Of a DNA stretch of 47,227 nt, positions 35,924 to 44,352 are shown one piece after another. The stretch is from Zhongshania marina (GTDB lineage Bacteria; Pseudomonadota; Gammaproteobacteria; Pseudomonadales; Spongiibacteraceae). A model generated the notes under the pieces. That model saw only the letters and a list, made by a program, of their open reading frames with translations. It was not told where the DNA came from and did no database searches. Numbering within the stretch: position 1 is the first letter of the stretch; every line of letters begins with the position of its first letter. The position numbers were made by a program, and so were the translations under genes. The DNA lies in NCBI RefSeq assembly GCF_002915595.1, contig NZ_PQGG01000044.1:1-47227 (forward strand). The letters run 5' to 3'.

Positions 35924-36331
35924 TTATTCGTCGTTTTTTATGCGTAAGGTGTCTAATATCTGGTCAACCGCAGCGCGATCCATATCCCGATCGTCTTCTG
36001 CGCAGGCATAGCTTACTAGCAGCAAATGACCACCACCTAGTAAGAACCATTCGCGAATATAGTCTCCTTCTTCGACAGTTTCAAACTCCCAACCCCGATA
36101 ATCGTCACCTATTTTGCACGGTTTACCCTGTGCAAGTGGCATACCAACCTCTTTCATCAAGGTTTTTAGGTCTTGTTCGTTGGCCGGCTTACCGTGTTCC
36201 GCTTGCAAACTACTTAGGCTGATGCAGCCTAATTCGTCCTGATCAAAGATCAGAATGCTGTCCTCGTCCTGCTCGGTTCGCCATTCCTCGGGCAAACCAA
36301 TAAACCACCAGTCAGACTCAACTTCCTGCAT
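35924..36331 (-). CDS. Unknown cytosolic protein (135 residues)
   Basis: I do not recognise the family with confidence. The acidic chain lacks a signal peptide. The N-terminal pattern SDWWFIGLPEEWRTEQDEDSI and the later GWEFETVEEGDYIREWFLLGGGHLLLVSYAC resemble small proteins that fold as alternating strands, with WxFxxPxxW-like openings. It lies between rimI and pbpG on the same strand, 46 bases after rimI, so it may belong to the leuA-holD-rimI run. Confidence 0.65.
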   Translation of the reverse strand: MQEVESDWWFIGLPEEWRTEQDEDSILIFDQDELGCISLSSLQAEHGKPANEQDLKTLMKEVGMPLAQGKPCKIGDDYRGWEFETVEEGDYIREWFLLGGGHLLLVSYACAEDDRDMDRAAVDQILDTLRIKNDE

Positions 36332-36376
36332 AATTTCTATCTCAATAAATACGCCAAGGGTTTGCGATTATTCTAC

Positions 36377-36823
36377 TTACATTAAGGGCAGATCAGCGGA
36401 CATCAGCATCGCGTCTTCGTGTCCATCGCCGAGCGGGTAGTAATTTTTGCGAATCCCGTCTTCGACAAAGCCCAGCTTGCTATACAAGGTTCGCGCTACT
36501 GTATTGGATACCCGCACTTCTAGCAAACAGCGCTGACCGCCAAACTGCTGCATCCACTCCAAGCCCTCGGTCAGTAAATGGCGTCCAACACCCTGCCCGC
36601 GAGAATCGGTATCCACCACAATATTTAATAAGCTGACTTCATCCAAGACTAGGCTATAAGCACTAATCGCCAAGAGCTCATTGTCCTGCCAATAACCAAG
36701 ACAGTGATCATCGCGAAGACTGCGCAGCCAATTTACCCGCCCCCAAGGGTGCGGATCAGATCGGGTTTCTATTAATAGACACTGCTCAAGATGCTGTATA
36801 CCAAGCATAGCGACACGGGGCAT
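36377..36823 (-). CDS. rimI: Ribosomal-protein-alanine N-acetyltransferase RimI
   Basis: This 148-residue GNAT enzyme acetylates the N-terminus of ribosomal protein S18 in E. coli. The start at 36823 (MPRVAMLGIQHLEQ) fits the family length; upstream ATG 36838 and TTG 36850 would overlap the previous gene. Motif A, the acetyl-CoA loop, reads VVDTDSRGQGVGRHLLTEGLEWM, followed by LEVRVSNTVARTLYSKLGFVEDGIRKNYY, where the tyrosines are typical of RimI. It follows a HolD-like gene directly, an arrangement known from other gammaproteobacteria. Confidence 0.92.
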   Translation of the reverse strand: MPRVAMLGIQHLEQCLLIETRSDPHPWGRVNWLRSLRDDHCLGYWQDNELLAISAYSLVLDEVSLLNIVVDTDSRGQGVGRHLLTEGLEWMQQFGGQRCLLEVRVSNTVARTLYSKLGFVEDGIRKNYYPLGDGHEDAMLMSADLPLM

Positions 36824-36827
36824 GATG

Positions 36828-37637
36828 TTAGACAGCATCCTTTGAAGCAAGAGACAGCTGGCGCAATTGCTGCCAAAGCACCGCTTTTAAGCTGCCGTCT
36901 GCCAACATTGCCGCAGGCGCGGCACTAAATACGACATTCAAGCCAGATGAGGACAGCAATGCATGATCAAAATAGGCTTTGATCTCATCGCCAAATACCA
37001 CAACACACTGGGCATCTTGGCGCTCTGCGTGGGCCATCACATTCCCTAACAGGGCATCTTTTGCTGCCTCGACTCCCTGCGCCAAGCAGAGGGTCTTTGC
37101 CACCGGCCACTGGAATTTAGCACTCGAAAAAGCGGGAGCCGCCTCAATCTTGTGATGAACTTTTACCGCAACAGCAATATTAGCCAGCAAACGCTTCTCG
37201 GAGGGATTAAGTGGCTTATCGCTGGTATCGGCAATAAATATCACGCCAATATTTGTTCCAACCAAATCAACACTAAACTCGGGATTAGGCTGCACCGCAG
37301 CATCGCCACCAGCCACAGCAGCGGGGCGCTTCTGCGGTTTCTCGCCTAGCGTTAGCCCCTCTAAATCAGAGGCAATACGAGATCGACTTTGGCCCTTGTC
37401 TAGCGGAGCAACAACAGCAGAGCCCGATTGCTCGGCATCGCGCTGGGCACTATGACTTTGATATTCGTTTTCAATATCGTAGCTGTCTGCTGCGCTCGAC
37501 CCGCTGTCATCGTATTCCGGCACGGGAAAATCAAGATCACACAGCGGTGAGGCCGCCGCCCCTTCCAGCACAAAGCGTGGCACATAGCTGTCCACGCCCA
37601 TCGCCTGCAAATAATCTAAGCGCAGTGCTTCGTTCAC
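36828..37637 (-). CDS. HolD-like DNA polymerase III psi subunit candidate
   Basis: This 269-residue protein begins RLDYLQAMGVDSYVPR, resembling the chi-binding N-terminus of E. coli HolD, and ends AVLWQQLRQLSL, resembling the HolD C-terminal helix. Between them lies a long polar linker (about 35-110, rich in Ser, Asp, Glu) and an alpha/beta region. That makes it about twice the length of E. coli psi, as in Pseudomonas-type proteins. It precedes rimI, the same pairing as holD-rimI. Psi would join chi to the clamp loader. The GTG start directly follows the TAA of leuA. The call rests on both ends and context, not on a full-length match. Confidence 0.6.
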   Translation of the reverse strand: MNEALRLDYLQAMGVDSYVPRFVLEGAAASPLCDLDFPVPEYDDSGSSAADSYDIENEYQSHSAQRDAEQSGSAVVAPLDKGQSRSRIASDLEGLTLGEKPQKRPAAVAGGDAAVQPNPEFSVDLVGTNIGVIFIADTSDKPLNPSEKRLLANIAVAVKVHHKIEAAPAFSSAKFQWPVAKTLCLAQGVEAAKDALLGNVMAHAERQDAQCVVVFGDEIKAYFDHALLSSSGLNVVFSAAPAAMLADGSLKAVLWQQLRQLSLASKDAV

Positions 37638-39182
37638 TTACACGCCCCGCTGAGGATGCGCTTTTAACACACCGGCGGCGAGTAAATTCAGCGCATCGAG
37701 ATAGGCCTTGACCGACGCGACGATAATGTCGGTATCGGCGCCGTTGCCATTCACGATAGTGCCGTCTTTTTCTAAACGCACCTGAACTTCGCCTTGGGAA
37801 TCCGTGCCGCTGGTAATGGCATTCACCGAATACAGCTGAAGGTTCGCCCCGCTACTCACAAGGCTTTCCACCGCTTTAAAAGCCGCATCAACTGGGCCAT
37901 CACCCTCGGCGGATGCCTGCTGGGCAGCACCATCAATCAAAAGTTGAATATCTGCCTTGGGCTTAACGCCGGTGCGGGAACTTGCTTCCAAACCGACAAA
38001 GCTATAACGCAATTCACGCTCGGTTGGCTGCACATCACTCATTAAGGCTTGCAGGTCTTCATCAAAAATTTCGTGCTTTTTATCCGCCAGCTCTTTAAAG
38101 CGCGTAAACGCTAAATTTAATGCCGCTTGGTTGTCTAGGGTAATACCCAGCTCTTCCAGTCTGGCTTTAAACGCTGCGCGGCCCGAGTGTTTACCCAAGA
38201 CCAATTTATTCGCGTTCCAACCCACATCTTCCGCGCGCATAATTTCATAGGTTTCGCGGTGCTTTAAAACACCGTCTTGGTGAATACCAGACTCATGGGC
38301 AAAGGCATTCGCACCAACAATGGCTTTATTGGGCTGCACAGGGAAACCGGTAATTGACGACACCAAGCGCGACGTCGGCACAATTTGAGTGGCGTCTACG
38401 TTGACCTCAACAGGGAAAATATCGGCGCGGGTGCGCACCGCCATCACTAACTCTTCCAAGGATGCATTACCCGCACGCTCACCCAAGCCATTTATCGTAC
38501 ATTCCACCTGCCGGGCACCGTGCATTACCGCTGACAGTGAATTCGCAACCGCCAAACCGAGGTCGTTGTGGCAGTGCACCGAGAAGATCGCTTTATCGGC
38601 ATTCGGCACCGAGTTCATTATGCGAGCCACCATCGCGCCATACTCCCCAGGTTCACCATAGCCCACGGTATCTGGCAGATTGATCGTACGCGCACCAGCG
38701 TCGATCACTTTTTCAATAATGCGGCAGAGAAAATCATGTTCAGAACGAGAGGCGTCCTCGCAGGAAAACTCAACATCGCCGATTAAATTACGGGCGTGCT
38801 TAACCGCAGCCACTGCGCGCTCAACGACATTGTCCGGCGCCATGCGCAATTTATATTCCATATGAATAGGCGATGTTGCGATAAAGGTATGAATACGACC
38901 CGACTCCGCAGGGCGCAAAGCCTCTGCGGCGCGGTCTATATCCTCAGCGCCGGTACGCGCCAAACTGCAAATAGTGCTGCCTTTAACTGCCTCTGCCACC
39001 GCCCTTACTGACTCAAAATCGCCAACACTAGCTATTGCAAAGCCCGCCTCAATAACATCGACACCCATTTTTTCGAGCATTTTTGCTATGCGCACTTTCT
39101 CGTCACGAGTCATTGACGCACCAGGGCTTTGCTCGCCGTCGCGCAGGGTGGTGTCAAAAATAATCAGCCGATCTTTAGCCAT
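37638..39182 (-). CDS. leuA: 2-isopropylmalate synthase LeuA
   Basis: This 514-residue enzyme catalyses the first committed step of leucine synthesis, from acetyl-CoA and 2-oxoisovalerate. The TIM-barrel N-terminal half has [15 protein letters not shown] with metal-binding Asp, [10 protein letters not shown] and [15 protein letters not shown] with the HxH-type metal ligands. The C-terminal regulatory domain from about 390 on binds leucine for feedback inhibition. Length and sequence are of the bacterial type 1 (short) form. Other leu genes are not adjacent. No leader peptide with a run of Leu codons was found upstream. It runs into the HolD-like gene without a gap. Confidence 0.97.
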   Translation of the reverse strand: MAKDRLIIFDTTLRDGEQSPGASMTRDEKVRIAKMLEKMGVDVIEAGFAIASVGDFESVRAVAEAVKGSTICSLARTGAEDIDRAAEALRPAESGRIHTFIATSPIHMEYKLRMAPDNVVERAVAAVKHARNLIGDVEFSCEDASRSEHDFLCRIIEKVIDAGARTINLPDTVGYGEPGEYGAMVARIMNSVPNADKAIFSVHCHNDLGLAVANSLSAVMHGARQVECTINGLGERAGNASLEELVMAVRTRADIFPVEVNVDATQIVPTSRLVSSITGFPVQPNKAIVGANAFAHESGIHQDGVLKHRETYEIMRAEDVGWNANKLVLGKHSGRAAFKARLEELGITLDNQAALNLAFTRFKELADKKHEIFDEDLQALMSDVQPTERELRYSFVGLEASSRTGVKPKADIQLLIDGAAQQASAEGDGPVDAAFKAVESLVSSGANLQLYSVNAITSGTDSQGEVQVRLEKDGTIVNGNGADTDIIVASVKAYLDALNLLAAGVLKAHPQRGV

Positions 39183-39552
39183 GAAAAGCTCCCGTCATCA
39201 TCGTCATTCGTCGCCAGCTAACAGCAGCCGTGCAATCTATGCGGCAATTATAGTCGGACATGAGCCAGACTTCTTGGCTCTTTTCACCATCCAGAGGGGA
39301 TTTTTCGTCGTAACACAGCCCAAACTCGGTAAAAATGCCAATGCCCGTAAATGAACTTAGGCCATTGTTAACGTCAAACTCGGGGAGGGTCACAGCAAGT
39401 GAGTTGAAGCAAAGCGCAATTTACAGGCGTTTCTATTGACGAATTTGTATACAATTTAGCCCACAACTGTGGCCTGATCGATATAACAGTTAACAACAAA
39501 CCAGCAAGCCAACAGTTTGCTCACCCAAATTAACGGAGTAATCCGCTGTATC
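39183..39552. other. Divergent intergenic region between leuA and the aspartoacylase-fold gene
   Basis: No gene is supported in these 370 bases. A short minus-strand frame overlapping the leuA start lacks Leu runs and looks accidental. A perfect ten-base palindrome, TTGTATACAA at 39445-39454, could be an operator of a GntR-type or similar regulator; it is AT-rich, so chance is possible. Confidence 0.45.
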
Positions 39553-41040
39553 ATGCGACGCATCTTTATTTTTTGCATAGCACTCGTCCTTCCACTGCTA
39601 ACTCAACACGCAGTGGCAAACGAACAATCGCCAAAGACACTTAACGAGTCCCGCGAGCTCAATTCCACCACCGTCAGTGAATTGACGAAAGAGGAAGGGA
39701 CGACCTTTACCTCAAATAAACGTAGAAACACCTCTTTAAACAGCGATTTTGATAAAAACGCTGATTCACAAAACTCTTCGGAAGTCGCCTTCACCATTCT
39801 AGGGCAAGATATTTTACGGGGCAGCTTTGAACGCCTGTATTGGACTGCAGGCCAAGCCATCGCCGGCTTAGCCATGCCGACCCCCATTCTCGTTGCGGCG
39901 GGCAATAATCCCGGCCCCACACTGTGCTTAACGGCAGCGGTACACGGTGACGAACTCAACGGCGTAGAAGCCATACGCCGCGTGATGTTCAGCTTAGAAA
40001 GTGACAAGCTCAATGGCGTGGTCATAGGTGTACCTATCGTTAATATGCACGGCTTTCGTCGTACCTCGCGGTATTTACCAGACCGCCGCGACCTCAACCG
40101 CTATTTTCCTGGCGACCCCAAGGGCAGCTCCGCTGGCCGCATCGCCCACAGTTTCTTTAATGAAATCATCACCCATTGTGACCGTTTAATAGACATTCAC
40201 ACCGGCTCCTTTCACCGCACCAACCTTACCCAGTTGCGGGGCAATCTCGGCAAAGAAAGCGTGATGCAGTTCAGCAAAATGTTCCATGACGTTACCGTAT
40301 TAGACGGTGCCGGCGCCCCCGGCACATTGCGCCGCGCCGCTGTAGATGCCGGAATTCCAGCGGTAACGCTGGAAGCCGGCGAGCCGCTGCGACTGCAGCT
40401 TAAGGAAGTGGTACAAAGCGTTAACGGTATTAAAGCCGTGATGTACCACATGAATATGATCGGCCAAAAGCCCAGTCGCGCACCCAAGCAAAACGTGTTT
40501 TACAAATCTACCTGGCTGCGCGCCGATCAAAGCGGTGTGTTTCTTACCGAAGCCAAGCTTGGCCAAAACGTAAAAAAAGGCGACATTCTGGGCACCGTCA
40601 CCGACCCTATTACCAACCGCAGTTCGGTTATTAGAACCAATGTAGACGGTCAAATAATTGGCCTCGCATTAAACCAAATGGTTATGCCAGGCTTTGCGGC
40701 CTATCACGTTGGCATTGCGGCTGATGAGAAGAAAGTCGCCGCTGACAAAGTGGCAGACAGCGTCGTTGCAGAAGCCCTAGAGCCCGTGGCCGAGAACATG
40801 AAGGAAGTTGCGCGGGAGGCTGCACAAACCGCTGCCAAAACCAGCAACGACCCCGCCGAAGTTAGCGCGGCTGCTCGCAAGGCCGTACAAGACGCTGCCC
40901 GCAATGCGTCGCAATTAGTGGATCAGCCGAAATCAGACAAGGACAAAGAAAGTCCTCCTAGTGAAATAGACAAGGTAATTGACCCTGAATCCATTAGCTC
41001 TCCACGACCCAATGACGAACTTGAGGAACACCCCGAGTAA
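39553..41040 (+). CDS. Secreted succinylglutamate desuccinylase/aspartoacylase-family protein
   Basis: This protein of about 495 residues starts with a signal peptide (MRRIFIFCIALVLPLLTQHAVA) and so acts outside the cytoplasm, unlike AstE. A polar linker runs to about 75. The M14-like zinc hydrolase core has LTAAVHGDELNGVEA with His131 and Glu134 as ligands, and RLIDIHTGS with the third His. RYLPDRRDLNRYFPG is the substrate-binding Arg block. From about 390 an Ala/Lys/Glu-rich helical tail and an acidic end follow. The substrate is unknown; amidated peptides or N-acyl amino acids are possible. GGAG lies 14 bases before the ATG, a long spacing, so the start is less sure. Confidence 0.82.
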   Translation: MRRIFIFCIALVLPLLTQHAVANEQSPKTLNESRELNSTTVSELTKEEGTTFTSNKRRNTSLNSDFDKNADSQNSSEVAFTILGQDILRGSFERLYWTAGQAIAGLAMPTPILVAAGNNPGPTLCLTAAVHGDELNGVEAIRRVMFSLESDKLNGVVIGVPIVNMHGFRRTSRYLPDRRDLNRYFPGDPKGSSAGRIAHSFFNEIITHCDRLIDIHTGSFHRTNLTQLRGNLGKESVMQFSKMFHDVTVLDGAGAPGTLRRAAVDAGIPAVTLEAGEPLRLQLKEVVQSVNGIKAVMYHMNMIGQKPSRAPKQNVFYKSTWLRADQSGVFLTEAKLGQNVKKGDILGTVTDPITNRSSVIRTNVDGQIIGLALNQMVMPGFAAYHVGIAADEKKVAADKVADSVVAEALEPVAENMKEVAREAAQTAAKTSNDPAEVSAAARKAVQDAARNASQLVDQPKSDKDKESPPSEIDKVIDPESISSPRPNDELEEHPE

Positions 41041-41352
41041 GCCGAGTGTACTCGGCTAACTAGAGATTCTAGTCATACACGGGCACTGCGCTTATGATGA
41101 ACCGCAGTGCCCGTGCAGTGATTAGAACATATTAAAAATATCTTCATATTTGTACTTAAACCCACCAAAGCCCCGCCCCTCCTAAATTTGATCTACACAT
41201 GCGCAGCCCTTGTCTATAAACCCATTTTCTTATTAGCTTATAAGGCTGTCACGTACCATTCGGTATGTGCTAACTTCTGCTTAGAAATGCTGGTGCTCAT
41301 TTAGCCCTACAAAATCCGCACCTAATAAAATCCCTGTACATAGGAATAATGT
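41041..41352. other. Intergenic region with two inverted repeats upstream of norE/norF-like genes
   Basis: These 312 bases contain no supported gene. AGCCGAG/CTCGGCT forms a small hairpin right at the stop of the aspartoacylase-fold gene (41040-41057). A second stem of 13 perfect pairs, CACGGGCACTGCG with its complement, spans 41078-41115. Neither has a T-tract. The remaining 230 bases show no FNR-type TTGAT-N4-ATCAA site. Confidence 0.6.
41078..41115. repeat. 13-base perfect inverted repeat (hairpin) downstream of the aspartoacylase-fold gene
   Basis: CACGGGCACTGCG (41078-41090) and CGCAGTGCCCGTG (41103-41115) are exact complements with a 12-base loop. It could stabilise the transcript 3' end or terminate transcription with help; the absence of a T-tract argues against a simple intrinsic terminator. 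Confidence 0.75.
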
Positions 41353-41925
41353 GTGAATAAGAGTGTTAAAGAAAAACATATACCTGGGGAGACCGGTATA
41401 TGGGTATTTGTGCTTGGCGATATGTTTATCTTTGGCTTGTTTTTCGTCACCTTTGCCTATTATCGCAGCTTAGATATCGCCCTGTTTCAACAATCTCAGC
41501 TTGAACTCAATCAAAATTGGGGCGCCCTAAATACCGTTTTACTGCTCACCAGTTCGTGGTTTGTTGTTATTGGCATGAGTGCTATTCGTAAAAATCTTAG
41601 ATCGATGTCTCGGGCTTGTTTGTCTTTAGCTTGGCTCTGCGGCTTCGGTTTTGGGGTCGTTAAATTCTTTGAATACGGTGAAAAAATAGAGCATGGCATC
41701 ACCTTAACCAGCAATGATTTTTTCATGTACTACTACATTTTCACCGGCATTCACTTTCTTCACCTCATTATTGGCCTATGTGTTTTAGCTTATTTAATTT
41801 TGCGTCTAGGTAAGAATAAGCCTTTGGCTGAAGATTTGCCGCTGCTAGAGGGCGGCGCGACATACTGGCATATGGTCGATCTATTATGGATCGTGCTGTT
41901 TTCAATTCTCTATTTAATTAAATAA
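41353..41925 (+). CDS. Cytochrome c oxidase subunit III-like protein (NorE type)
   Basis: This 190-residue integral membrane protein has about five hydrophobic helices. IPGETGIWVFVLGDMFIFGLFF at the start and YYYIFTGIHFLHLIIGL with TYWHMVDLLWIVLFSILYL at the end are the subunit III blocks. Its short length fits NorE, which supports nitric oxide reductase in denitrifiers, rather than CtaE of a full oxidase. The start is GTG, seven bases after AGGA. The catalytic norCB genes are not in the window. The next gene begins one base after its stop, so the two act together. Confidence 0.85.
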   Translation: MNKSVKEKHIPGETGIWVFVLGDMFIFGLFFVTFAYYRSLDIALFQQSQLELNQNWGALNTVLLLTSSWFVVIGMSAIRKNLRSMSRACLSLAWLCGFGFGVVKFFEYGEKIEHGITLTSNDFFMYYYIFTGIHFLHLIIGLCVLAYLILRLGKNKPLAEDLPLLEGGATYWHMVDLLWIVLFSILYLIK

Positions 41926-41926
41926 T

Positions 41927-42184
41927 ATGAAATCAATTTTCTTACAAACTAATACAGCTATATGGGCGCTACTAGCACTGGCAACGGTATTATCGTGGTA
42001 TATGGGTAGCGATGCCGCACTCAATATTCCGGCGGCAATGCTTTTAATCGCGTTCTTTAAAACCCGTCTCGTGATTATGCATTTTATGGAAGTAAATCAC
42101 GCGCCACTGGGCCTACGCCTTGTTTGTGAAGCCTGGGGAATAGTATGTTGTGCGGCGCTAATTGTGCTGTATCTACCAAGCTAA
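41927..42184 (+). CDS. Cytochrome c oxidase subunit IV-like small membrane protein (NorF type)
   Basis: This 85-residue protein has three hydrophobic helices. AMLLIAFFKTRLVIMHFMEVNHAP is the recognisable COX4_pro/NorF block, with a conserved FxK..HFME pattern. It follows the NorE-like gene without a gap, the usual norEF pairing. The function is accessory: it aids assembly or activity of a heme-copper NO reductase or oxidase elsewhere in the genome. No catalytic subunit or cofactor-binding residues are encoded here. Confidence 0.82.
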   Translation: MKSIFLQTNTAIWALLALATVLSWYMGSDAALNIPAAMLLIAFFKTRLVIMHFMEVNHAPLGLRLVCEAWGIVCCAALIVLYLPS

Positions 42185-42245
42185 CTTAGTAGCGAGCAAT
42201 GAGTATTAGCGCCCAATAAGCCACAAACAAGCTGTGATTTATTTG

Positions 42246-43730
42246 CTATAAACTCGTCATATTCGCGACCGATGTAAAACCCAGTTCTCGTTCTAGCTGT
42301 GCAGCCAGACTAAACAAGGTTTCCTCATCATTCATACGTCCGGTAAATTGCATGCCAATTGGCAGACCGTCTTGACTGATATGCAGGGGCACCGACATCG
42401 CCGGTAGCCCAGTAATATTGCCCATCATTGTAAATGCCATTTTCTCTAATACCGGCGACGCCATTTGCTCAACAAGGCCTGAGCGCAGCAATAATTTGCC
42501 AACATTTACACGGTGCGAGGCAAGCATCAGTAGCTCTTCAAAACGACTATTTGGCAACTGTCCGTGTGGAACGGCTGGTGTCGGCACCGTGGGGCATAAC
42601 ATAAGGTCGTGATTTTCAAGCAAACGCCCCATCGCCAACTGAATATCGTGCCAGCCCTTTTTTGCGCTAACAAAATCTGCGGCACTCAATGAGCGGCCAA
42701 TCATCGCCATATTTTTAGTGGCCGGCTCAAATTGATTGACGCATGCCGCGCCGTATACAGACTTATATCCCGCAACCATAGCGGCGACTTCTCCGCATAC
42801 CACTACAAAAAAGTCGCGCCAAAATCGCTCGATATCAATATCGGGCTCAAGCTCAACCACCTCATGACCAAGCTCACTTAACTGCTTTGCGGTTTTATTT
42901 AAGGCGGCTTCTACGTCGGCATGTACGTCCGTATTCACCAAAGGCCTTCTGCTCAAAGCGATGCGCAGCGACTTAGGCTCACGCTGGGTAGCGGACAAAA
43001 ACGACGCACTCGGCGGGGCAATATTATACGGCGCACCAATTTCATGGCCGCTGGAGCAATCAAGCATGGCGGCACTGTCGCGTACACTGCGCGTTAATAC
43101 ATGCTCGGCAACAGCGCCCTGCCAATCTTCACCTTGATCAGGACCTAAGGGGTTGCGCCCCCGCGAAGGCTTTAAGCCGAATACACCGCACCAAGACGCG
43201 GGGAATCGTATCGAACCGCCGCCATCGCCGCCGTGGGCCATAGGCACAATACCAGCAGCCACCGCCGCCGCGCTGCCGCCGGAGGAACCACCGGTGCTAT
43301 ATCCCCTTTTGTGTGGATTATGGCTAACACCGTGGGCCTTGGGTTCAGTCGTGATGATAAGACCGAGCTCAGGCGTATTGGTTTTGGCAAAGATATTCAC
43401 TCCACTCGCCTTGTACCGGCGCACCAGCTCGCTATCGTAATTTGGCACAGCCGTCATTCCACGACTACCCATAGTCAGTGGCTCGCCGGCGAAGGCAGCT
43501 AGTAAATCCTTTAATACAAAGGGCACCCCCGTAAACGGGCCGTCTGCCAAGCCGGATTTAATCTGCTTAAAGGCCCGCTCGTCAAAGCGATGAATAATGG
43601 CATTAATCGCTGGATTGACCTCATTGGCACGGGCGATTGCAGCCTCTAGCACCTCGGTCGACGTCACCTCTGCAGACCTAATTAATTCCGCCAAACCAAG
43701 TGCATCGTATTGCCCGTATTCTTTAAACAT
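42246..43730 (-). CDS. Amidase (amidase signature family)
   Basis: This 494-residue hydrolase of carbon-nitrogen bonds starts at 43730 (MFKEYGQYDALGLAELI); a longer open frame to 43832 lacks family similarity. The Ser-cisSer-Lys triad is visible: Lys74 in FVLKDLLA, cis-Ser in GGSSGGSAAAVAAG (about 149) and nucleophile Ser173 in GGDGGGSIRFPASWCG. It is more like broad-specificity amidases (fatty amide, 6-aminohexanoate, aryl-acylamidase types) than GatA, because the C-terminal half lacks the Gln-tRNA pattern and gatB/gatC are absent. The substrate is unknown. It converges with the NorF-like gene. Confidence 0.93.
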   Translation of the reverse strand: MFKEYGQYDALGLAELIRSAEVTSTEVLEAAIARANEVNPAINAIIHRFDERAFKQIKSGLADGPFTGVPFVLKDLLAAFAGEPLTMGSRGMTAVPNYDSELVRRYKASGVNIFAKTNTPELGLIITTEPKAHGVSHNPHKRGYSTGGSSGGSAAAVAAGIVPMAHGGDGGGSIRFPASWCGVFGLKPSRGRNPLGPDQGEDWQGAVAEHVLTRSVRDSAAMLDCSSGHEIGAPYNIAPPSASFLSATQREPKSLRIALSRRPLVNTDVHADVEAALNKTAKQLSELGHEVVELEPDIDIERFWRDFFVVVCGEVAAMVAGYKSVYGAACVNQFEPATKNMAMIGRSLSAADFVSAKKGWHDIQLAMGRLLENHDLMLCPTVPTPAVPHGQLPNSRFEELLMLASHRVNVGKLLLRSGLVEQMASPVLEKMAFTMMGNITGLPAMSVPLHISQDGLPIGMQFTGRMNDEETLFSLAAQLERELGFTSVANMTSL

Positions 43731-43971
43731 TATCGGCCCCGCTTTTATGTTTTGATGATAGTAACAAGCAATTGCCACCCAATAACAATGCAGAAGCCCT
43801 AAAGAATCCCAGCCATGCACCATAATCCGCAAATAATCGAAATGCCTTTGGCCGTCGGCGCAATTTCGCGCTACAGTATTGCCTCTGGGCAGATAACAAC
43901 GCTACCCTCCAGAATCAACAACAAAAGATCTATGCAAAACCTTTAATCCATAACAATACAAGGTTGTAGCT

Positions 43972-44223
43972 ATGCCACTATCCAAAGACGTTTTAGACGA
44001 AATACGTGTACTCACCCAGTTCAACCCCGCTTCTGCCCTAGAAGGCATCAAGGTTCATCACACCGCAGAGGCAAGCACCATCGCCGCCACCCAACGCCTC
44101 TACGAAAAAGAGCTTATTACTCTGCCCGACGGCGGTTACCTTACCAATAGCGGCGTAGAAGTTATCCGCCACTTGGACAGCCTACTCACCGTATTACAAT
44201 GCAAAGAGGCAGTCGCCAGCTAA
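43972..44223 (+). CDS. TIGR02647 family small protein
   Basis: This 83-residue protein matches the remembered pattern of TIGR02647: an acidic N-terminal helix with LTQFNPASALEGIKVHHTA, then IAATQRLYEKELITLPDGGYLTNSGVEVIRHLDSLL. The second half resembles a winged-helix wing (DGGYLT), so nucleic-acid or protein binding is conceivable. The function is unknown. The family occurs in Pseudomonas and related gammaproteobacteria. AAGGTTGTAG just before the ATG supports the start. A small CTGCCA/TGGCAG hairpin lies right after the stop. Confidence 0.85.
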   Translation: MPLSKDVLDEIRVLTQFNPASALEGIKVHHTAEASTIAATQRLYEKELITLPDGGYLTNSGVEVIRHLDSLLTVLQCKEAVAS

Positions 44224-44352
44224 GGCTAGCCGCACTGCCACCGGTTGGCAGCATGGATGTTTCTGATGCTGCCGCCTTAGCTCAGCCCCTATAACGTGAT
44301 CCCCAAGCTCGTTTTCAGCTACACTCTCATGATTTAAATTACTGAGCTAATC

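Noticed and set aside
39175-39393. Possible leu leader peptide upstream of leuA
   Set aside because: The frame has no run of leucine codons and no clear attenuator hairpin with T-tract before leuA.
44233-44249. CTGCCA/TGGCAG hairpin after the TIGR02647 gene as a terminator
   Set aside because: A six-pair stem without a T-tract is too weak to call.
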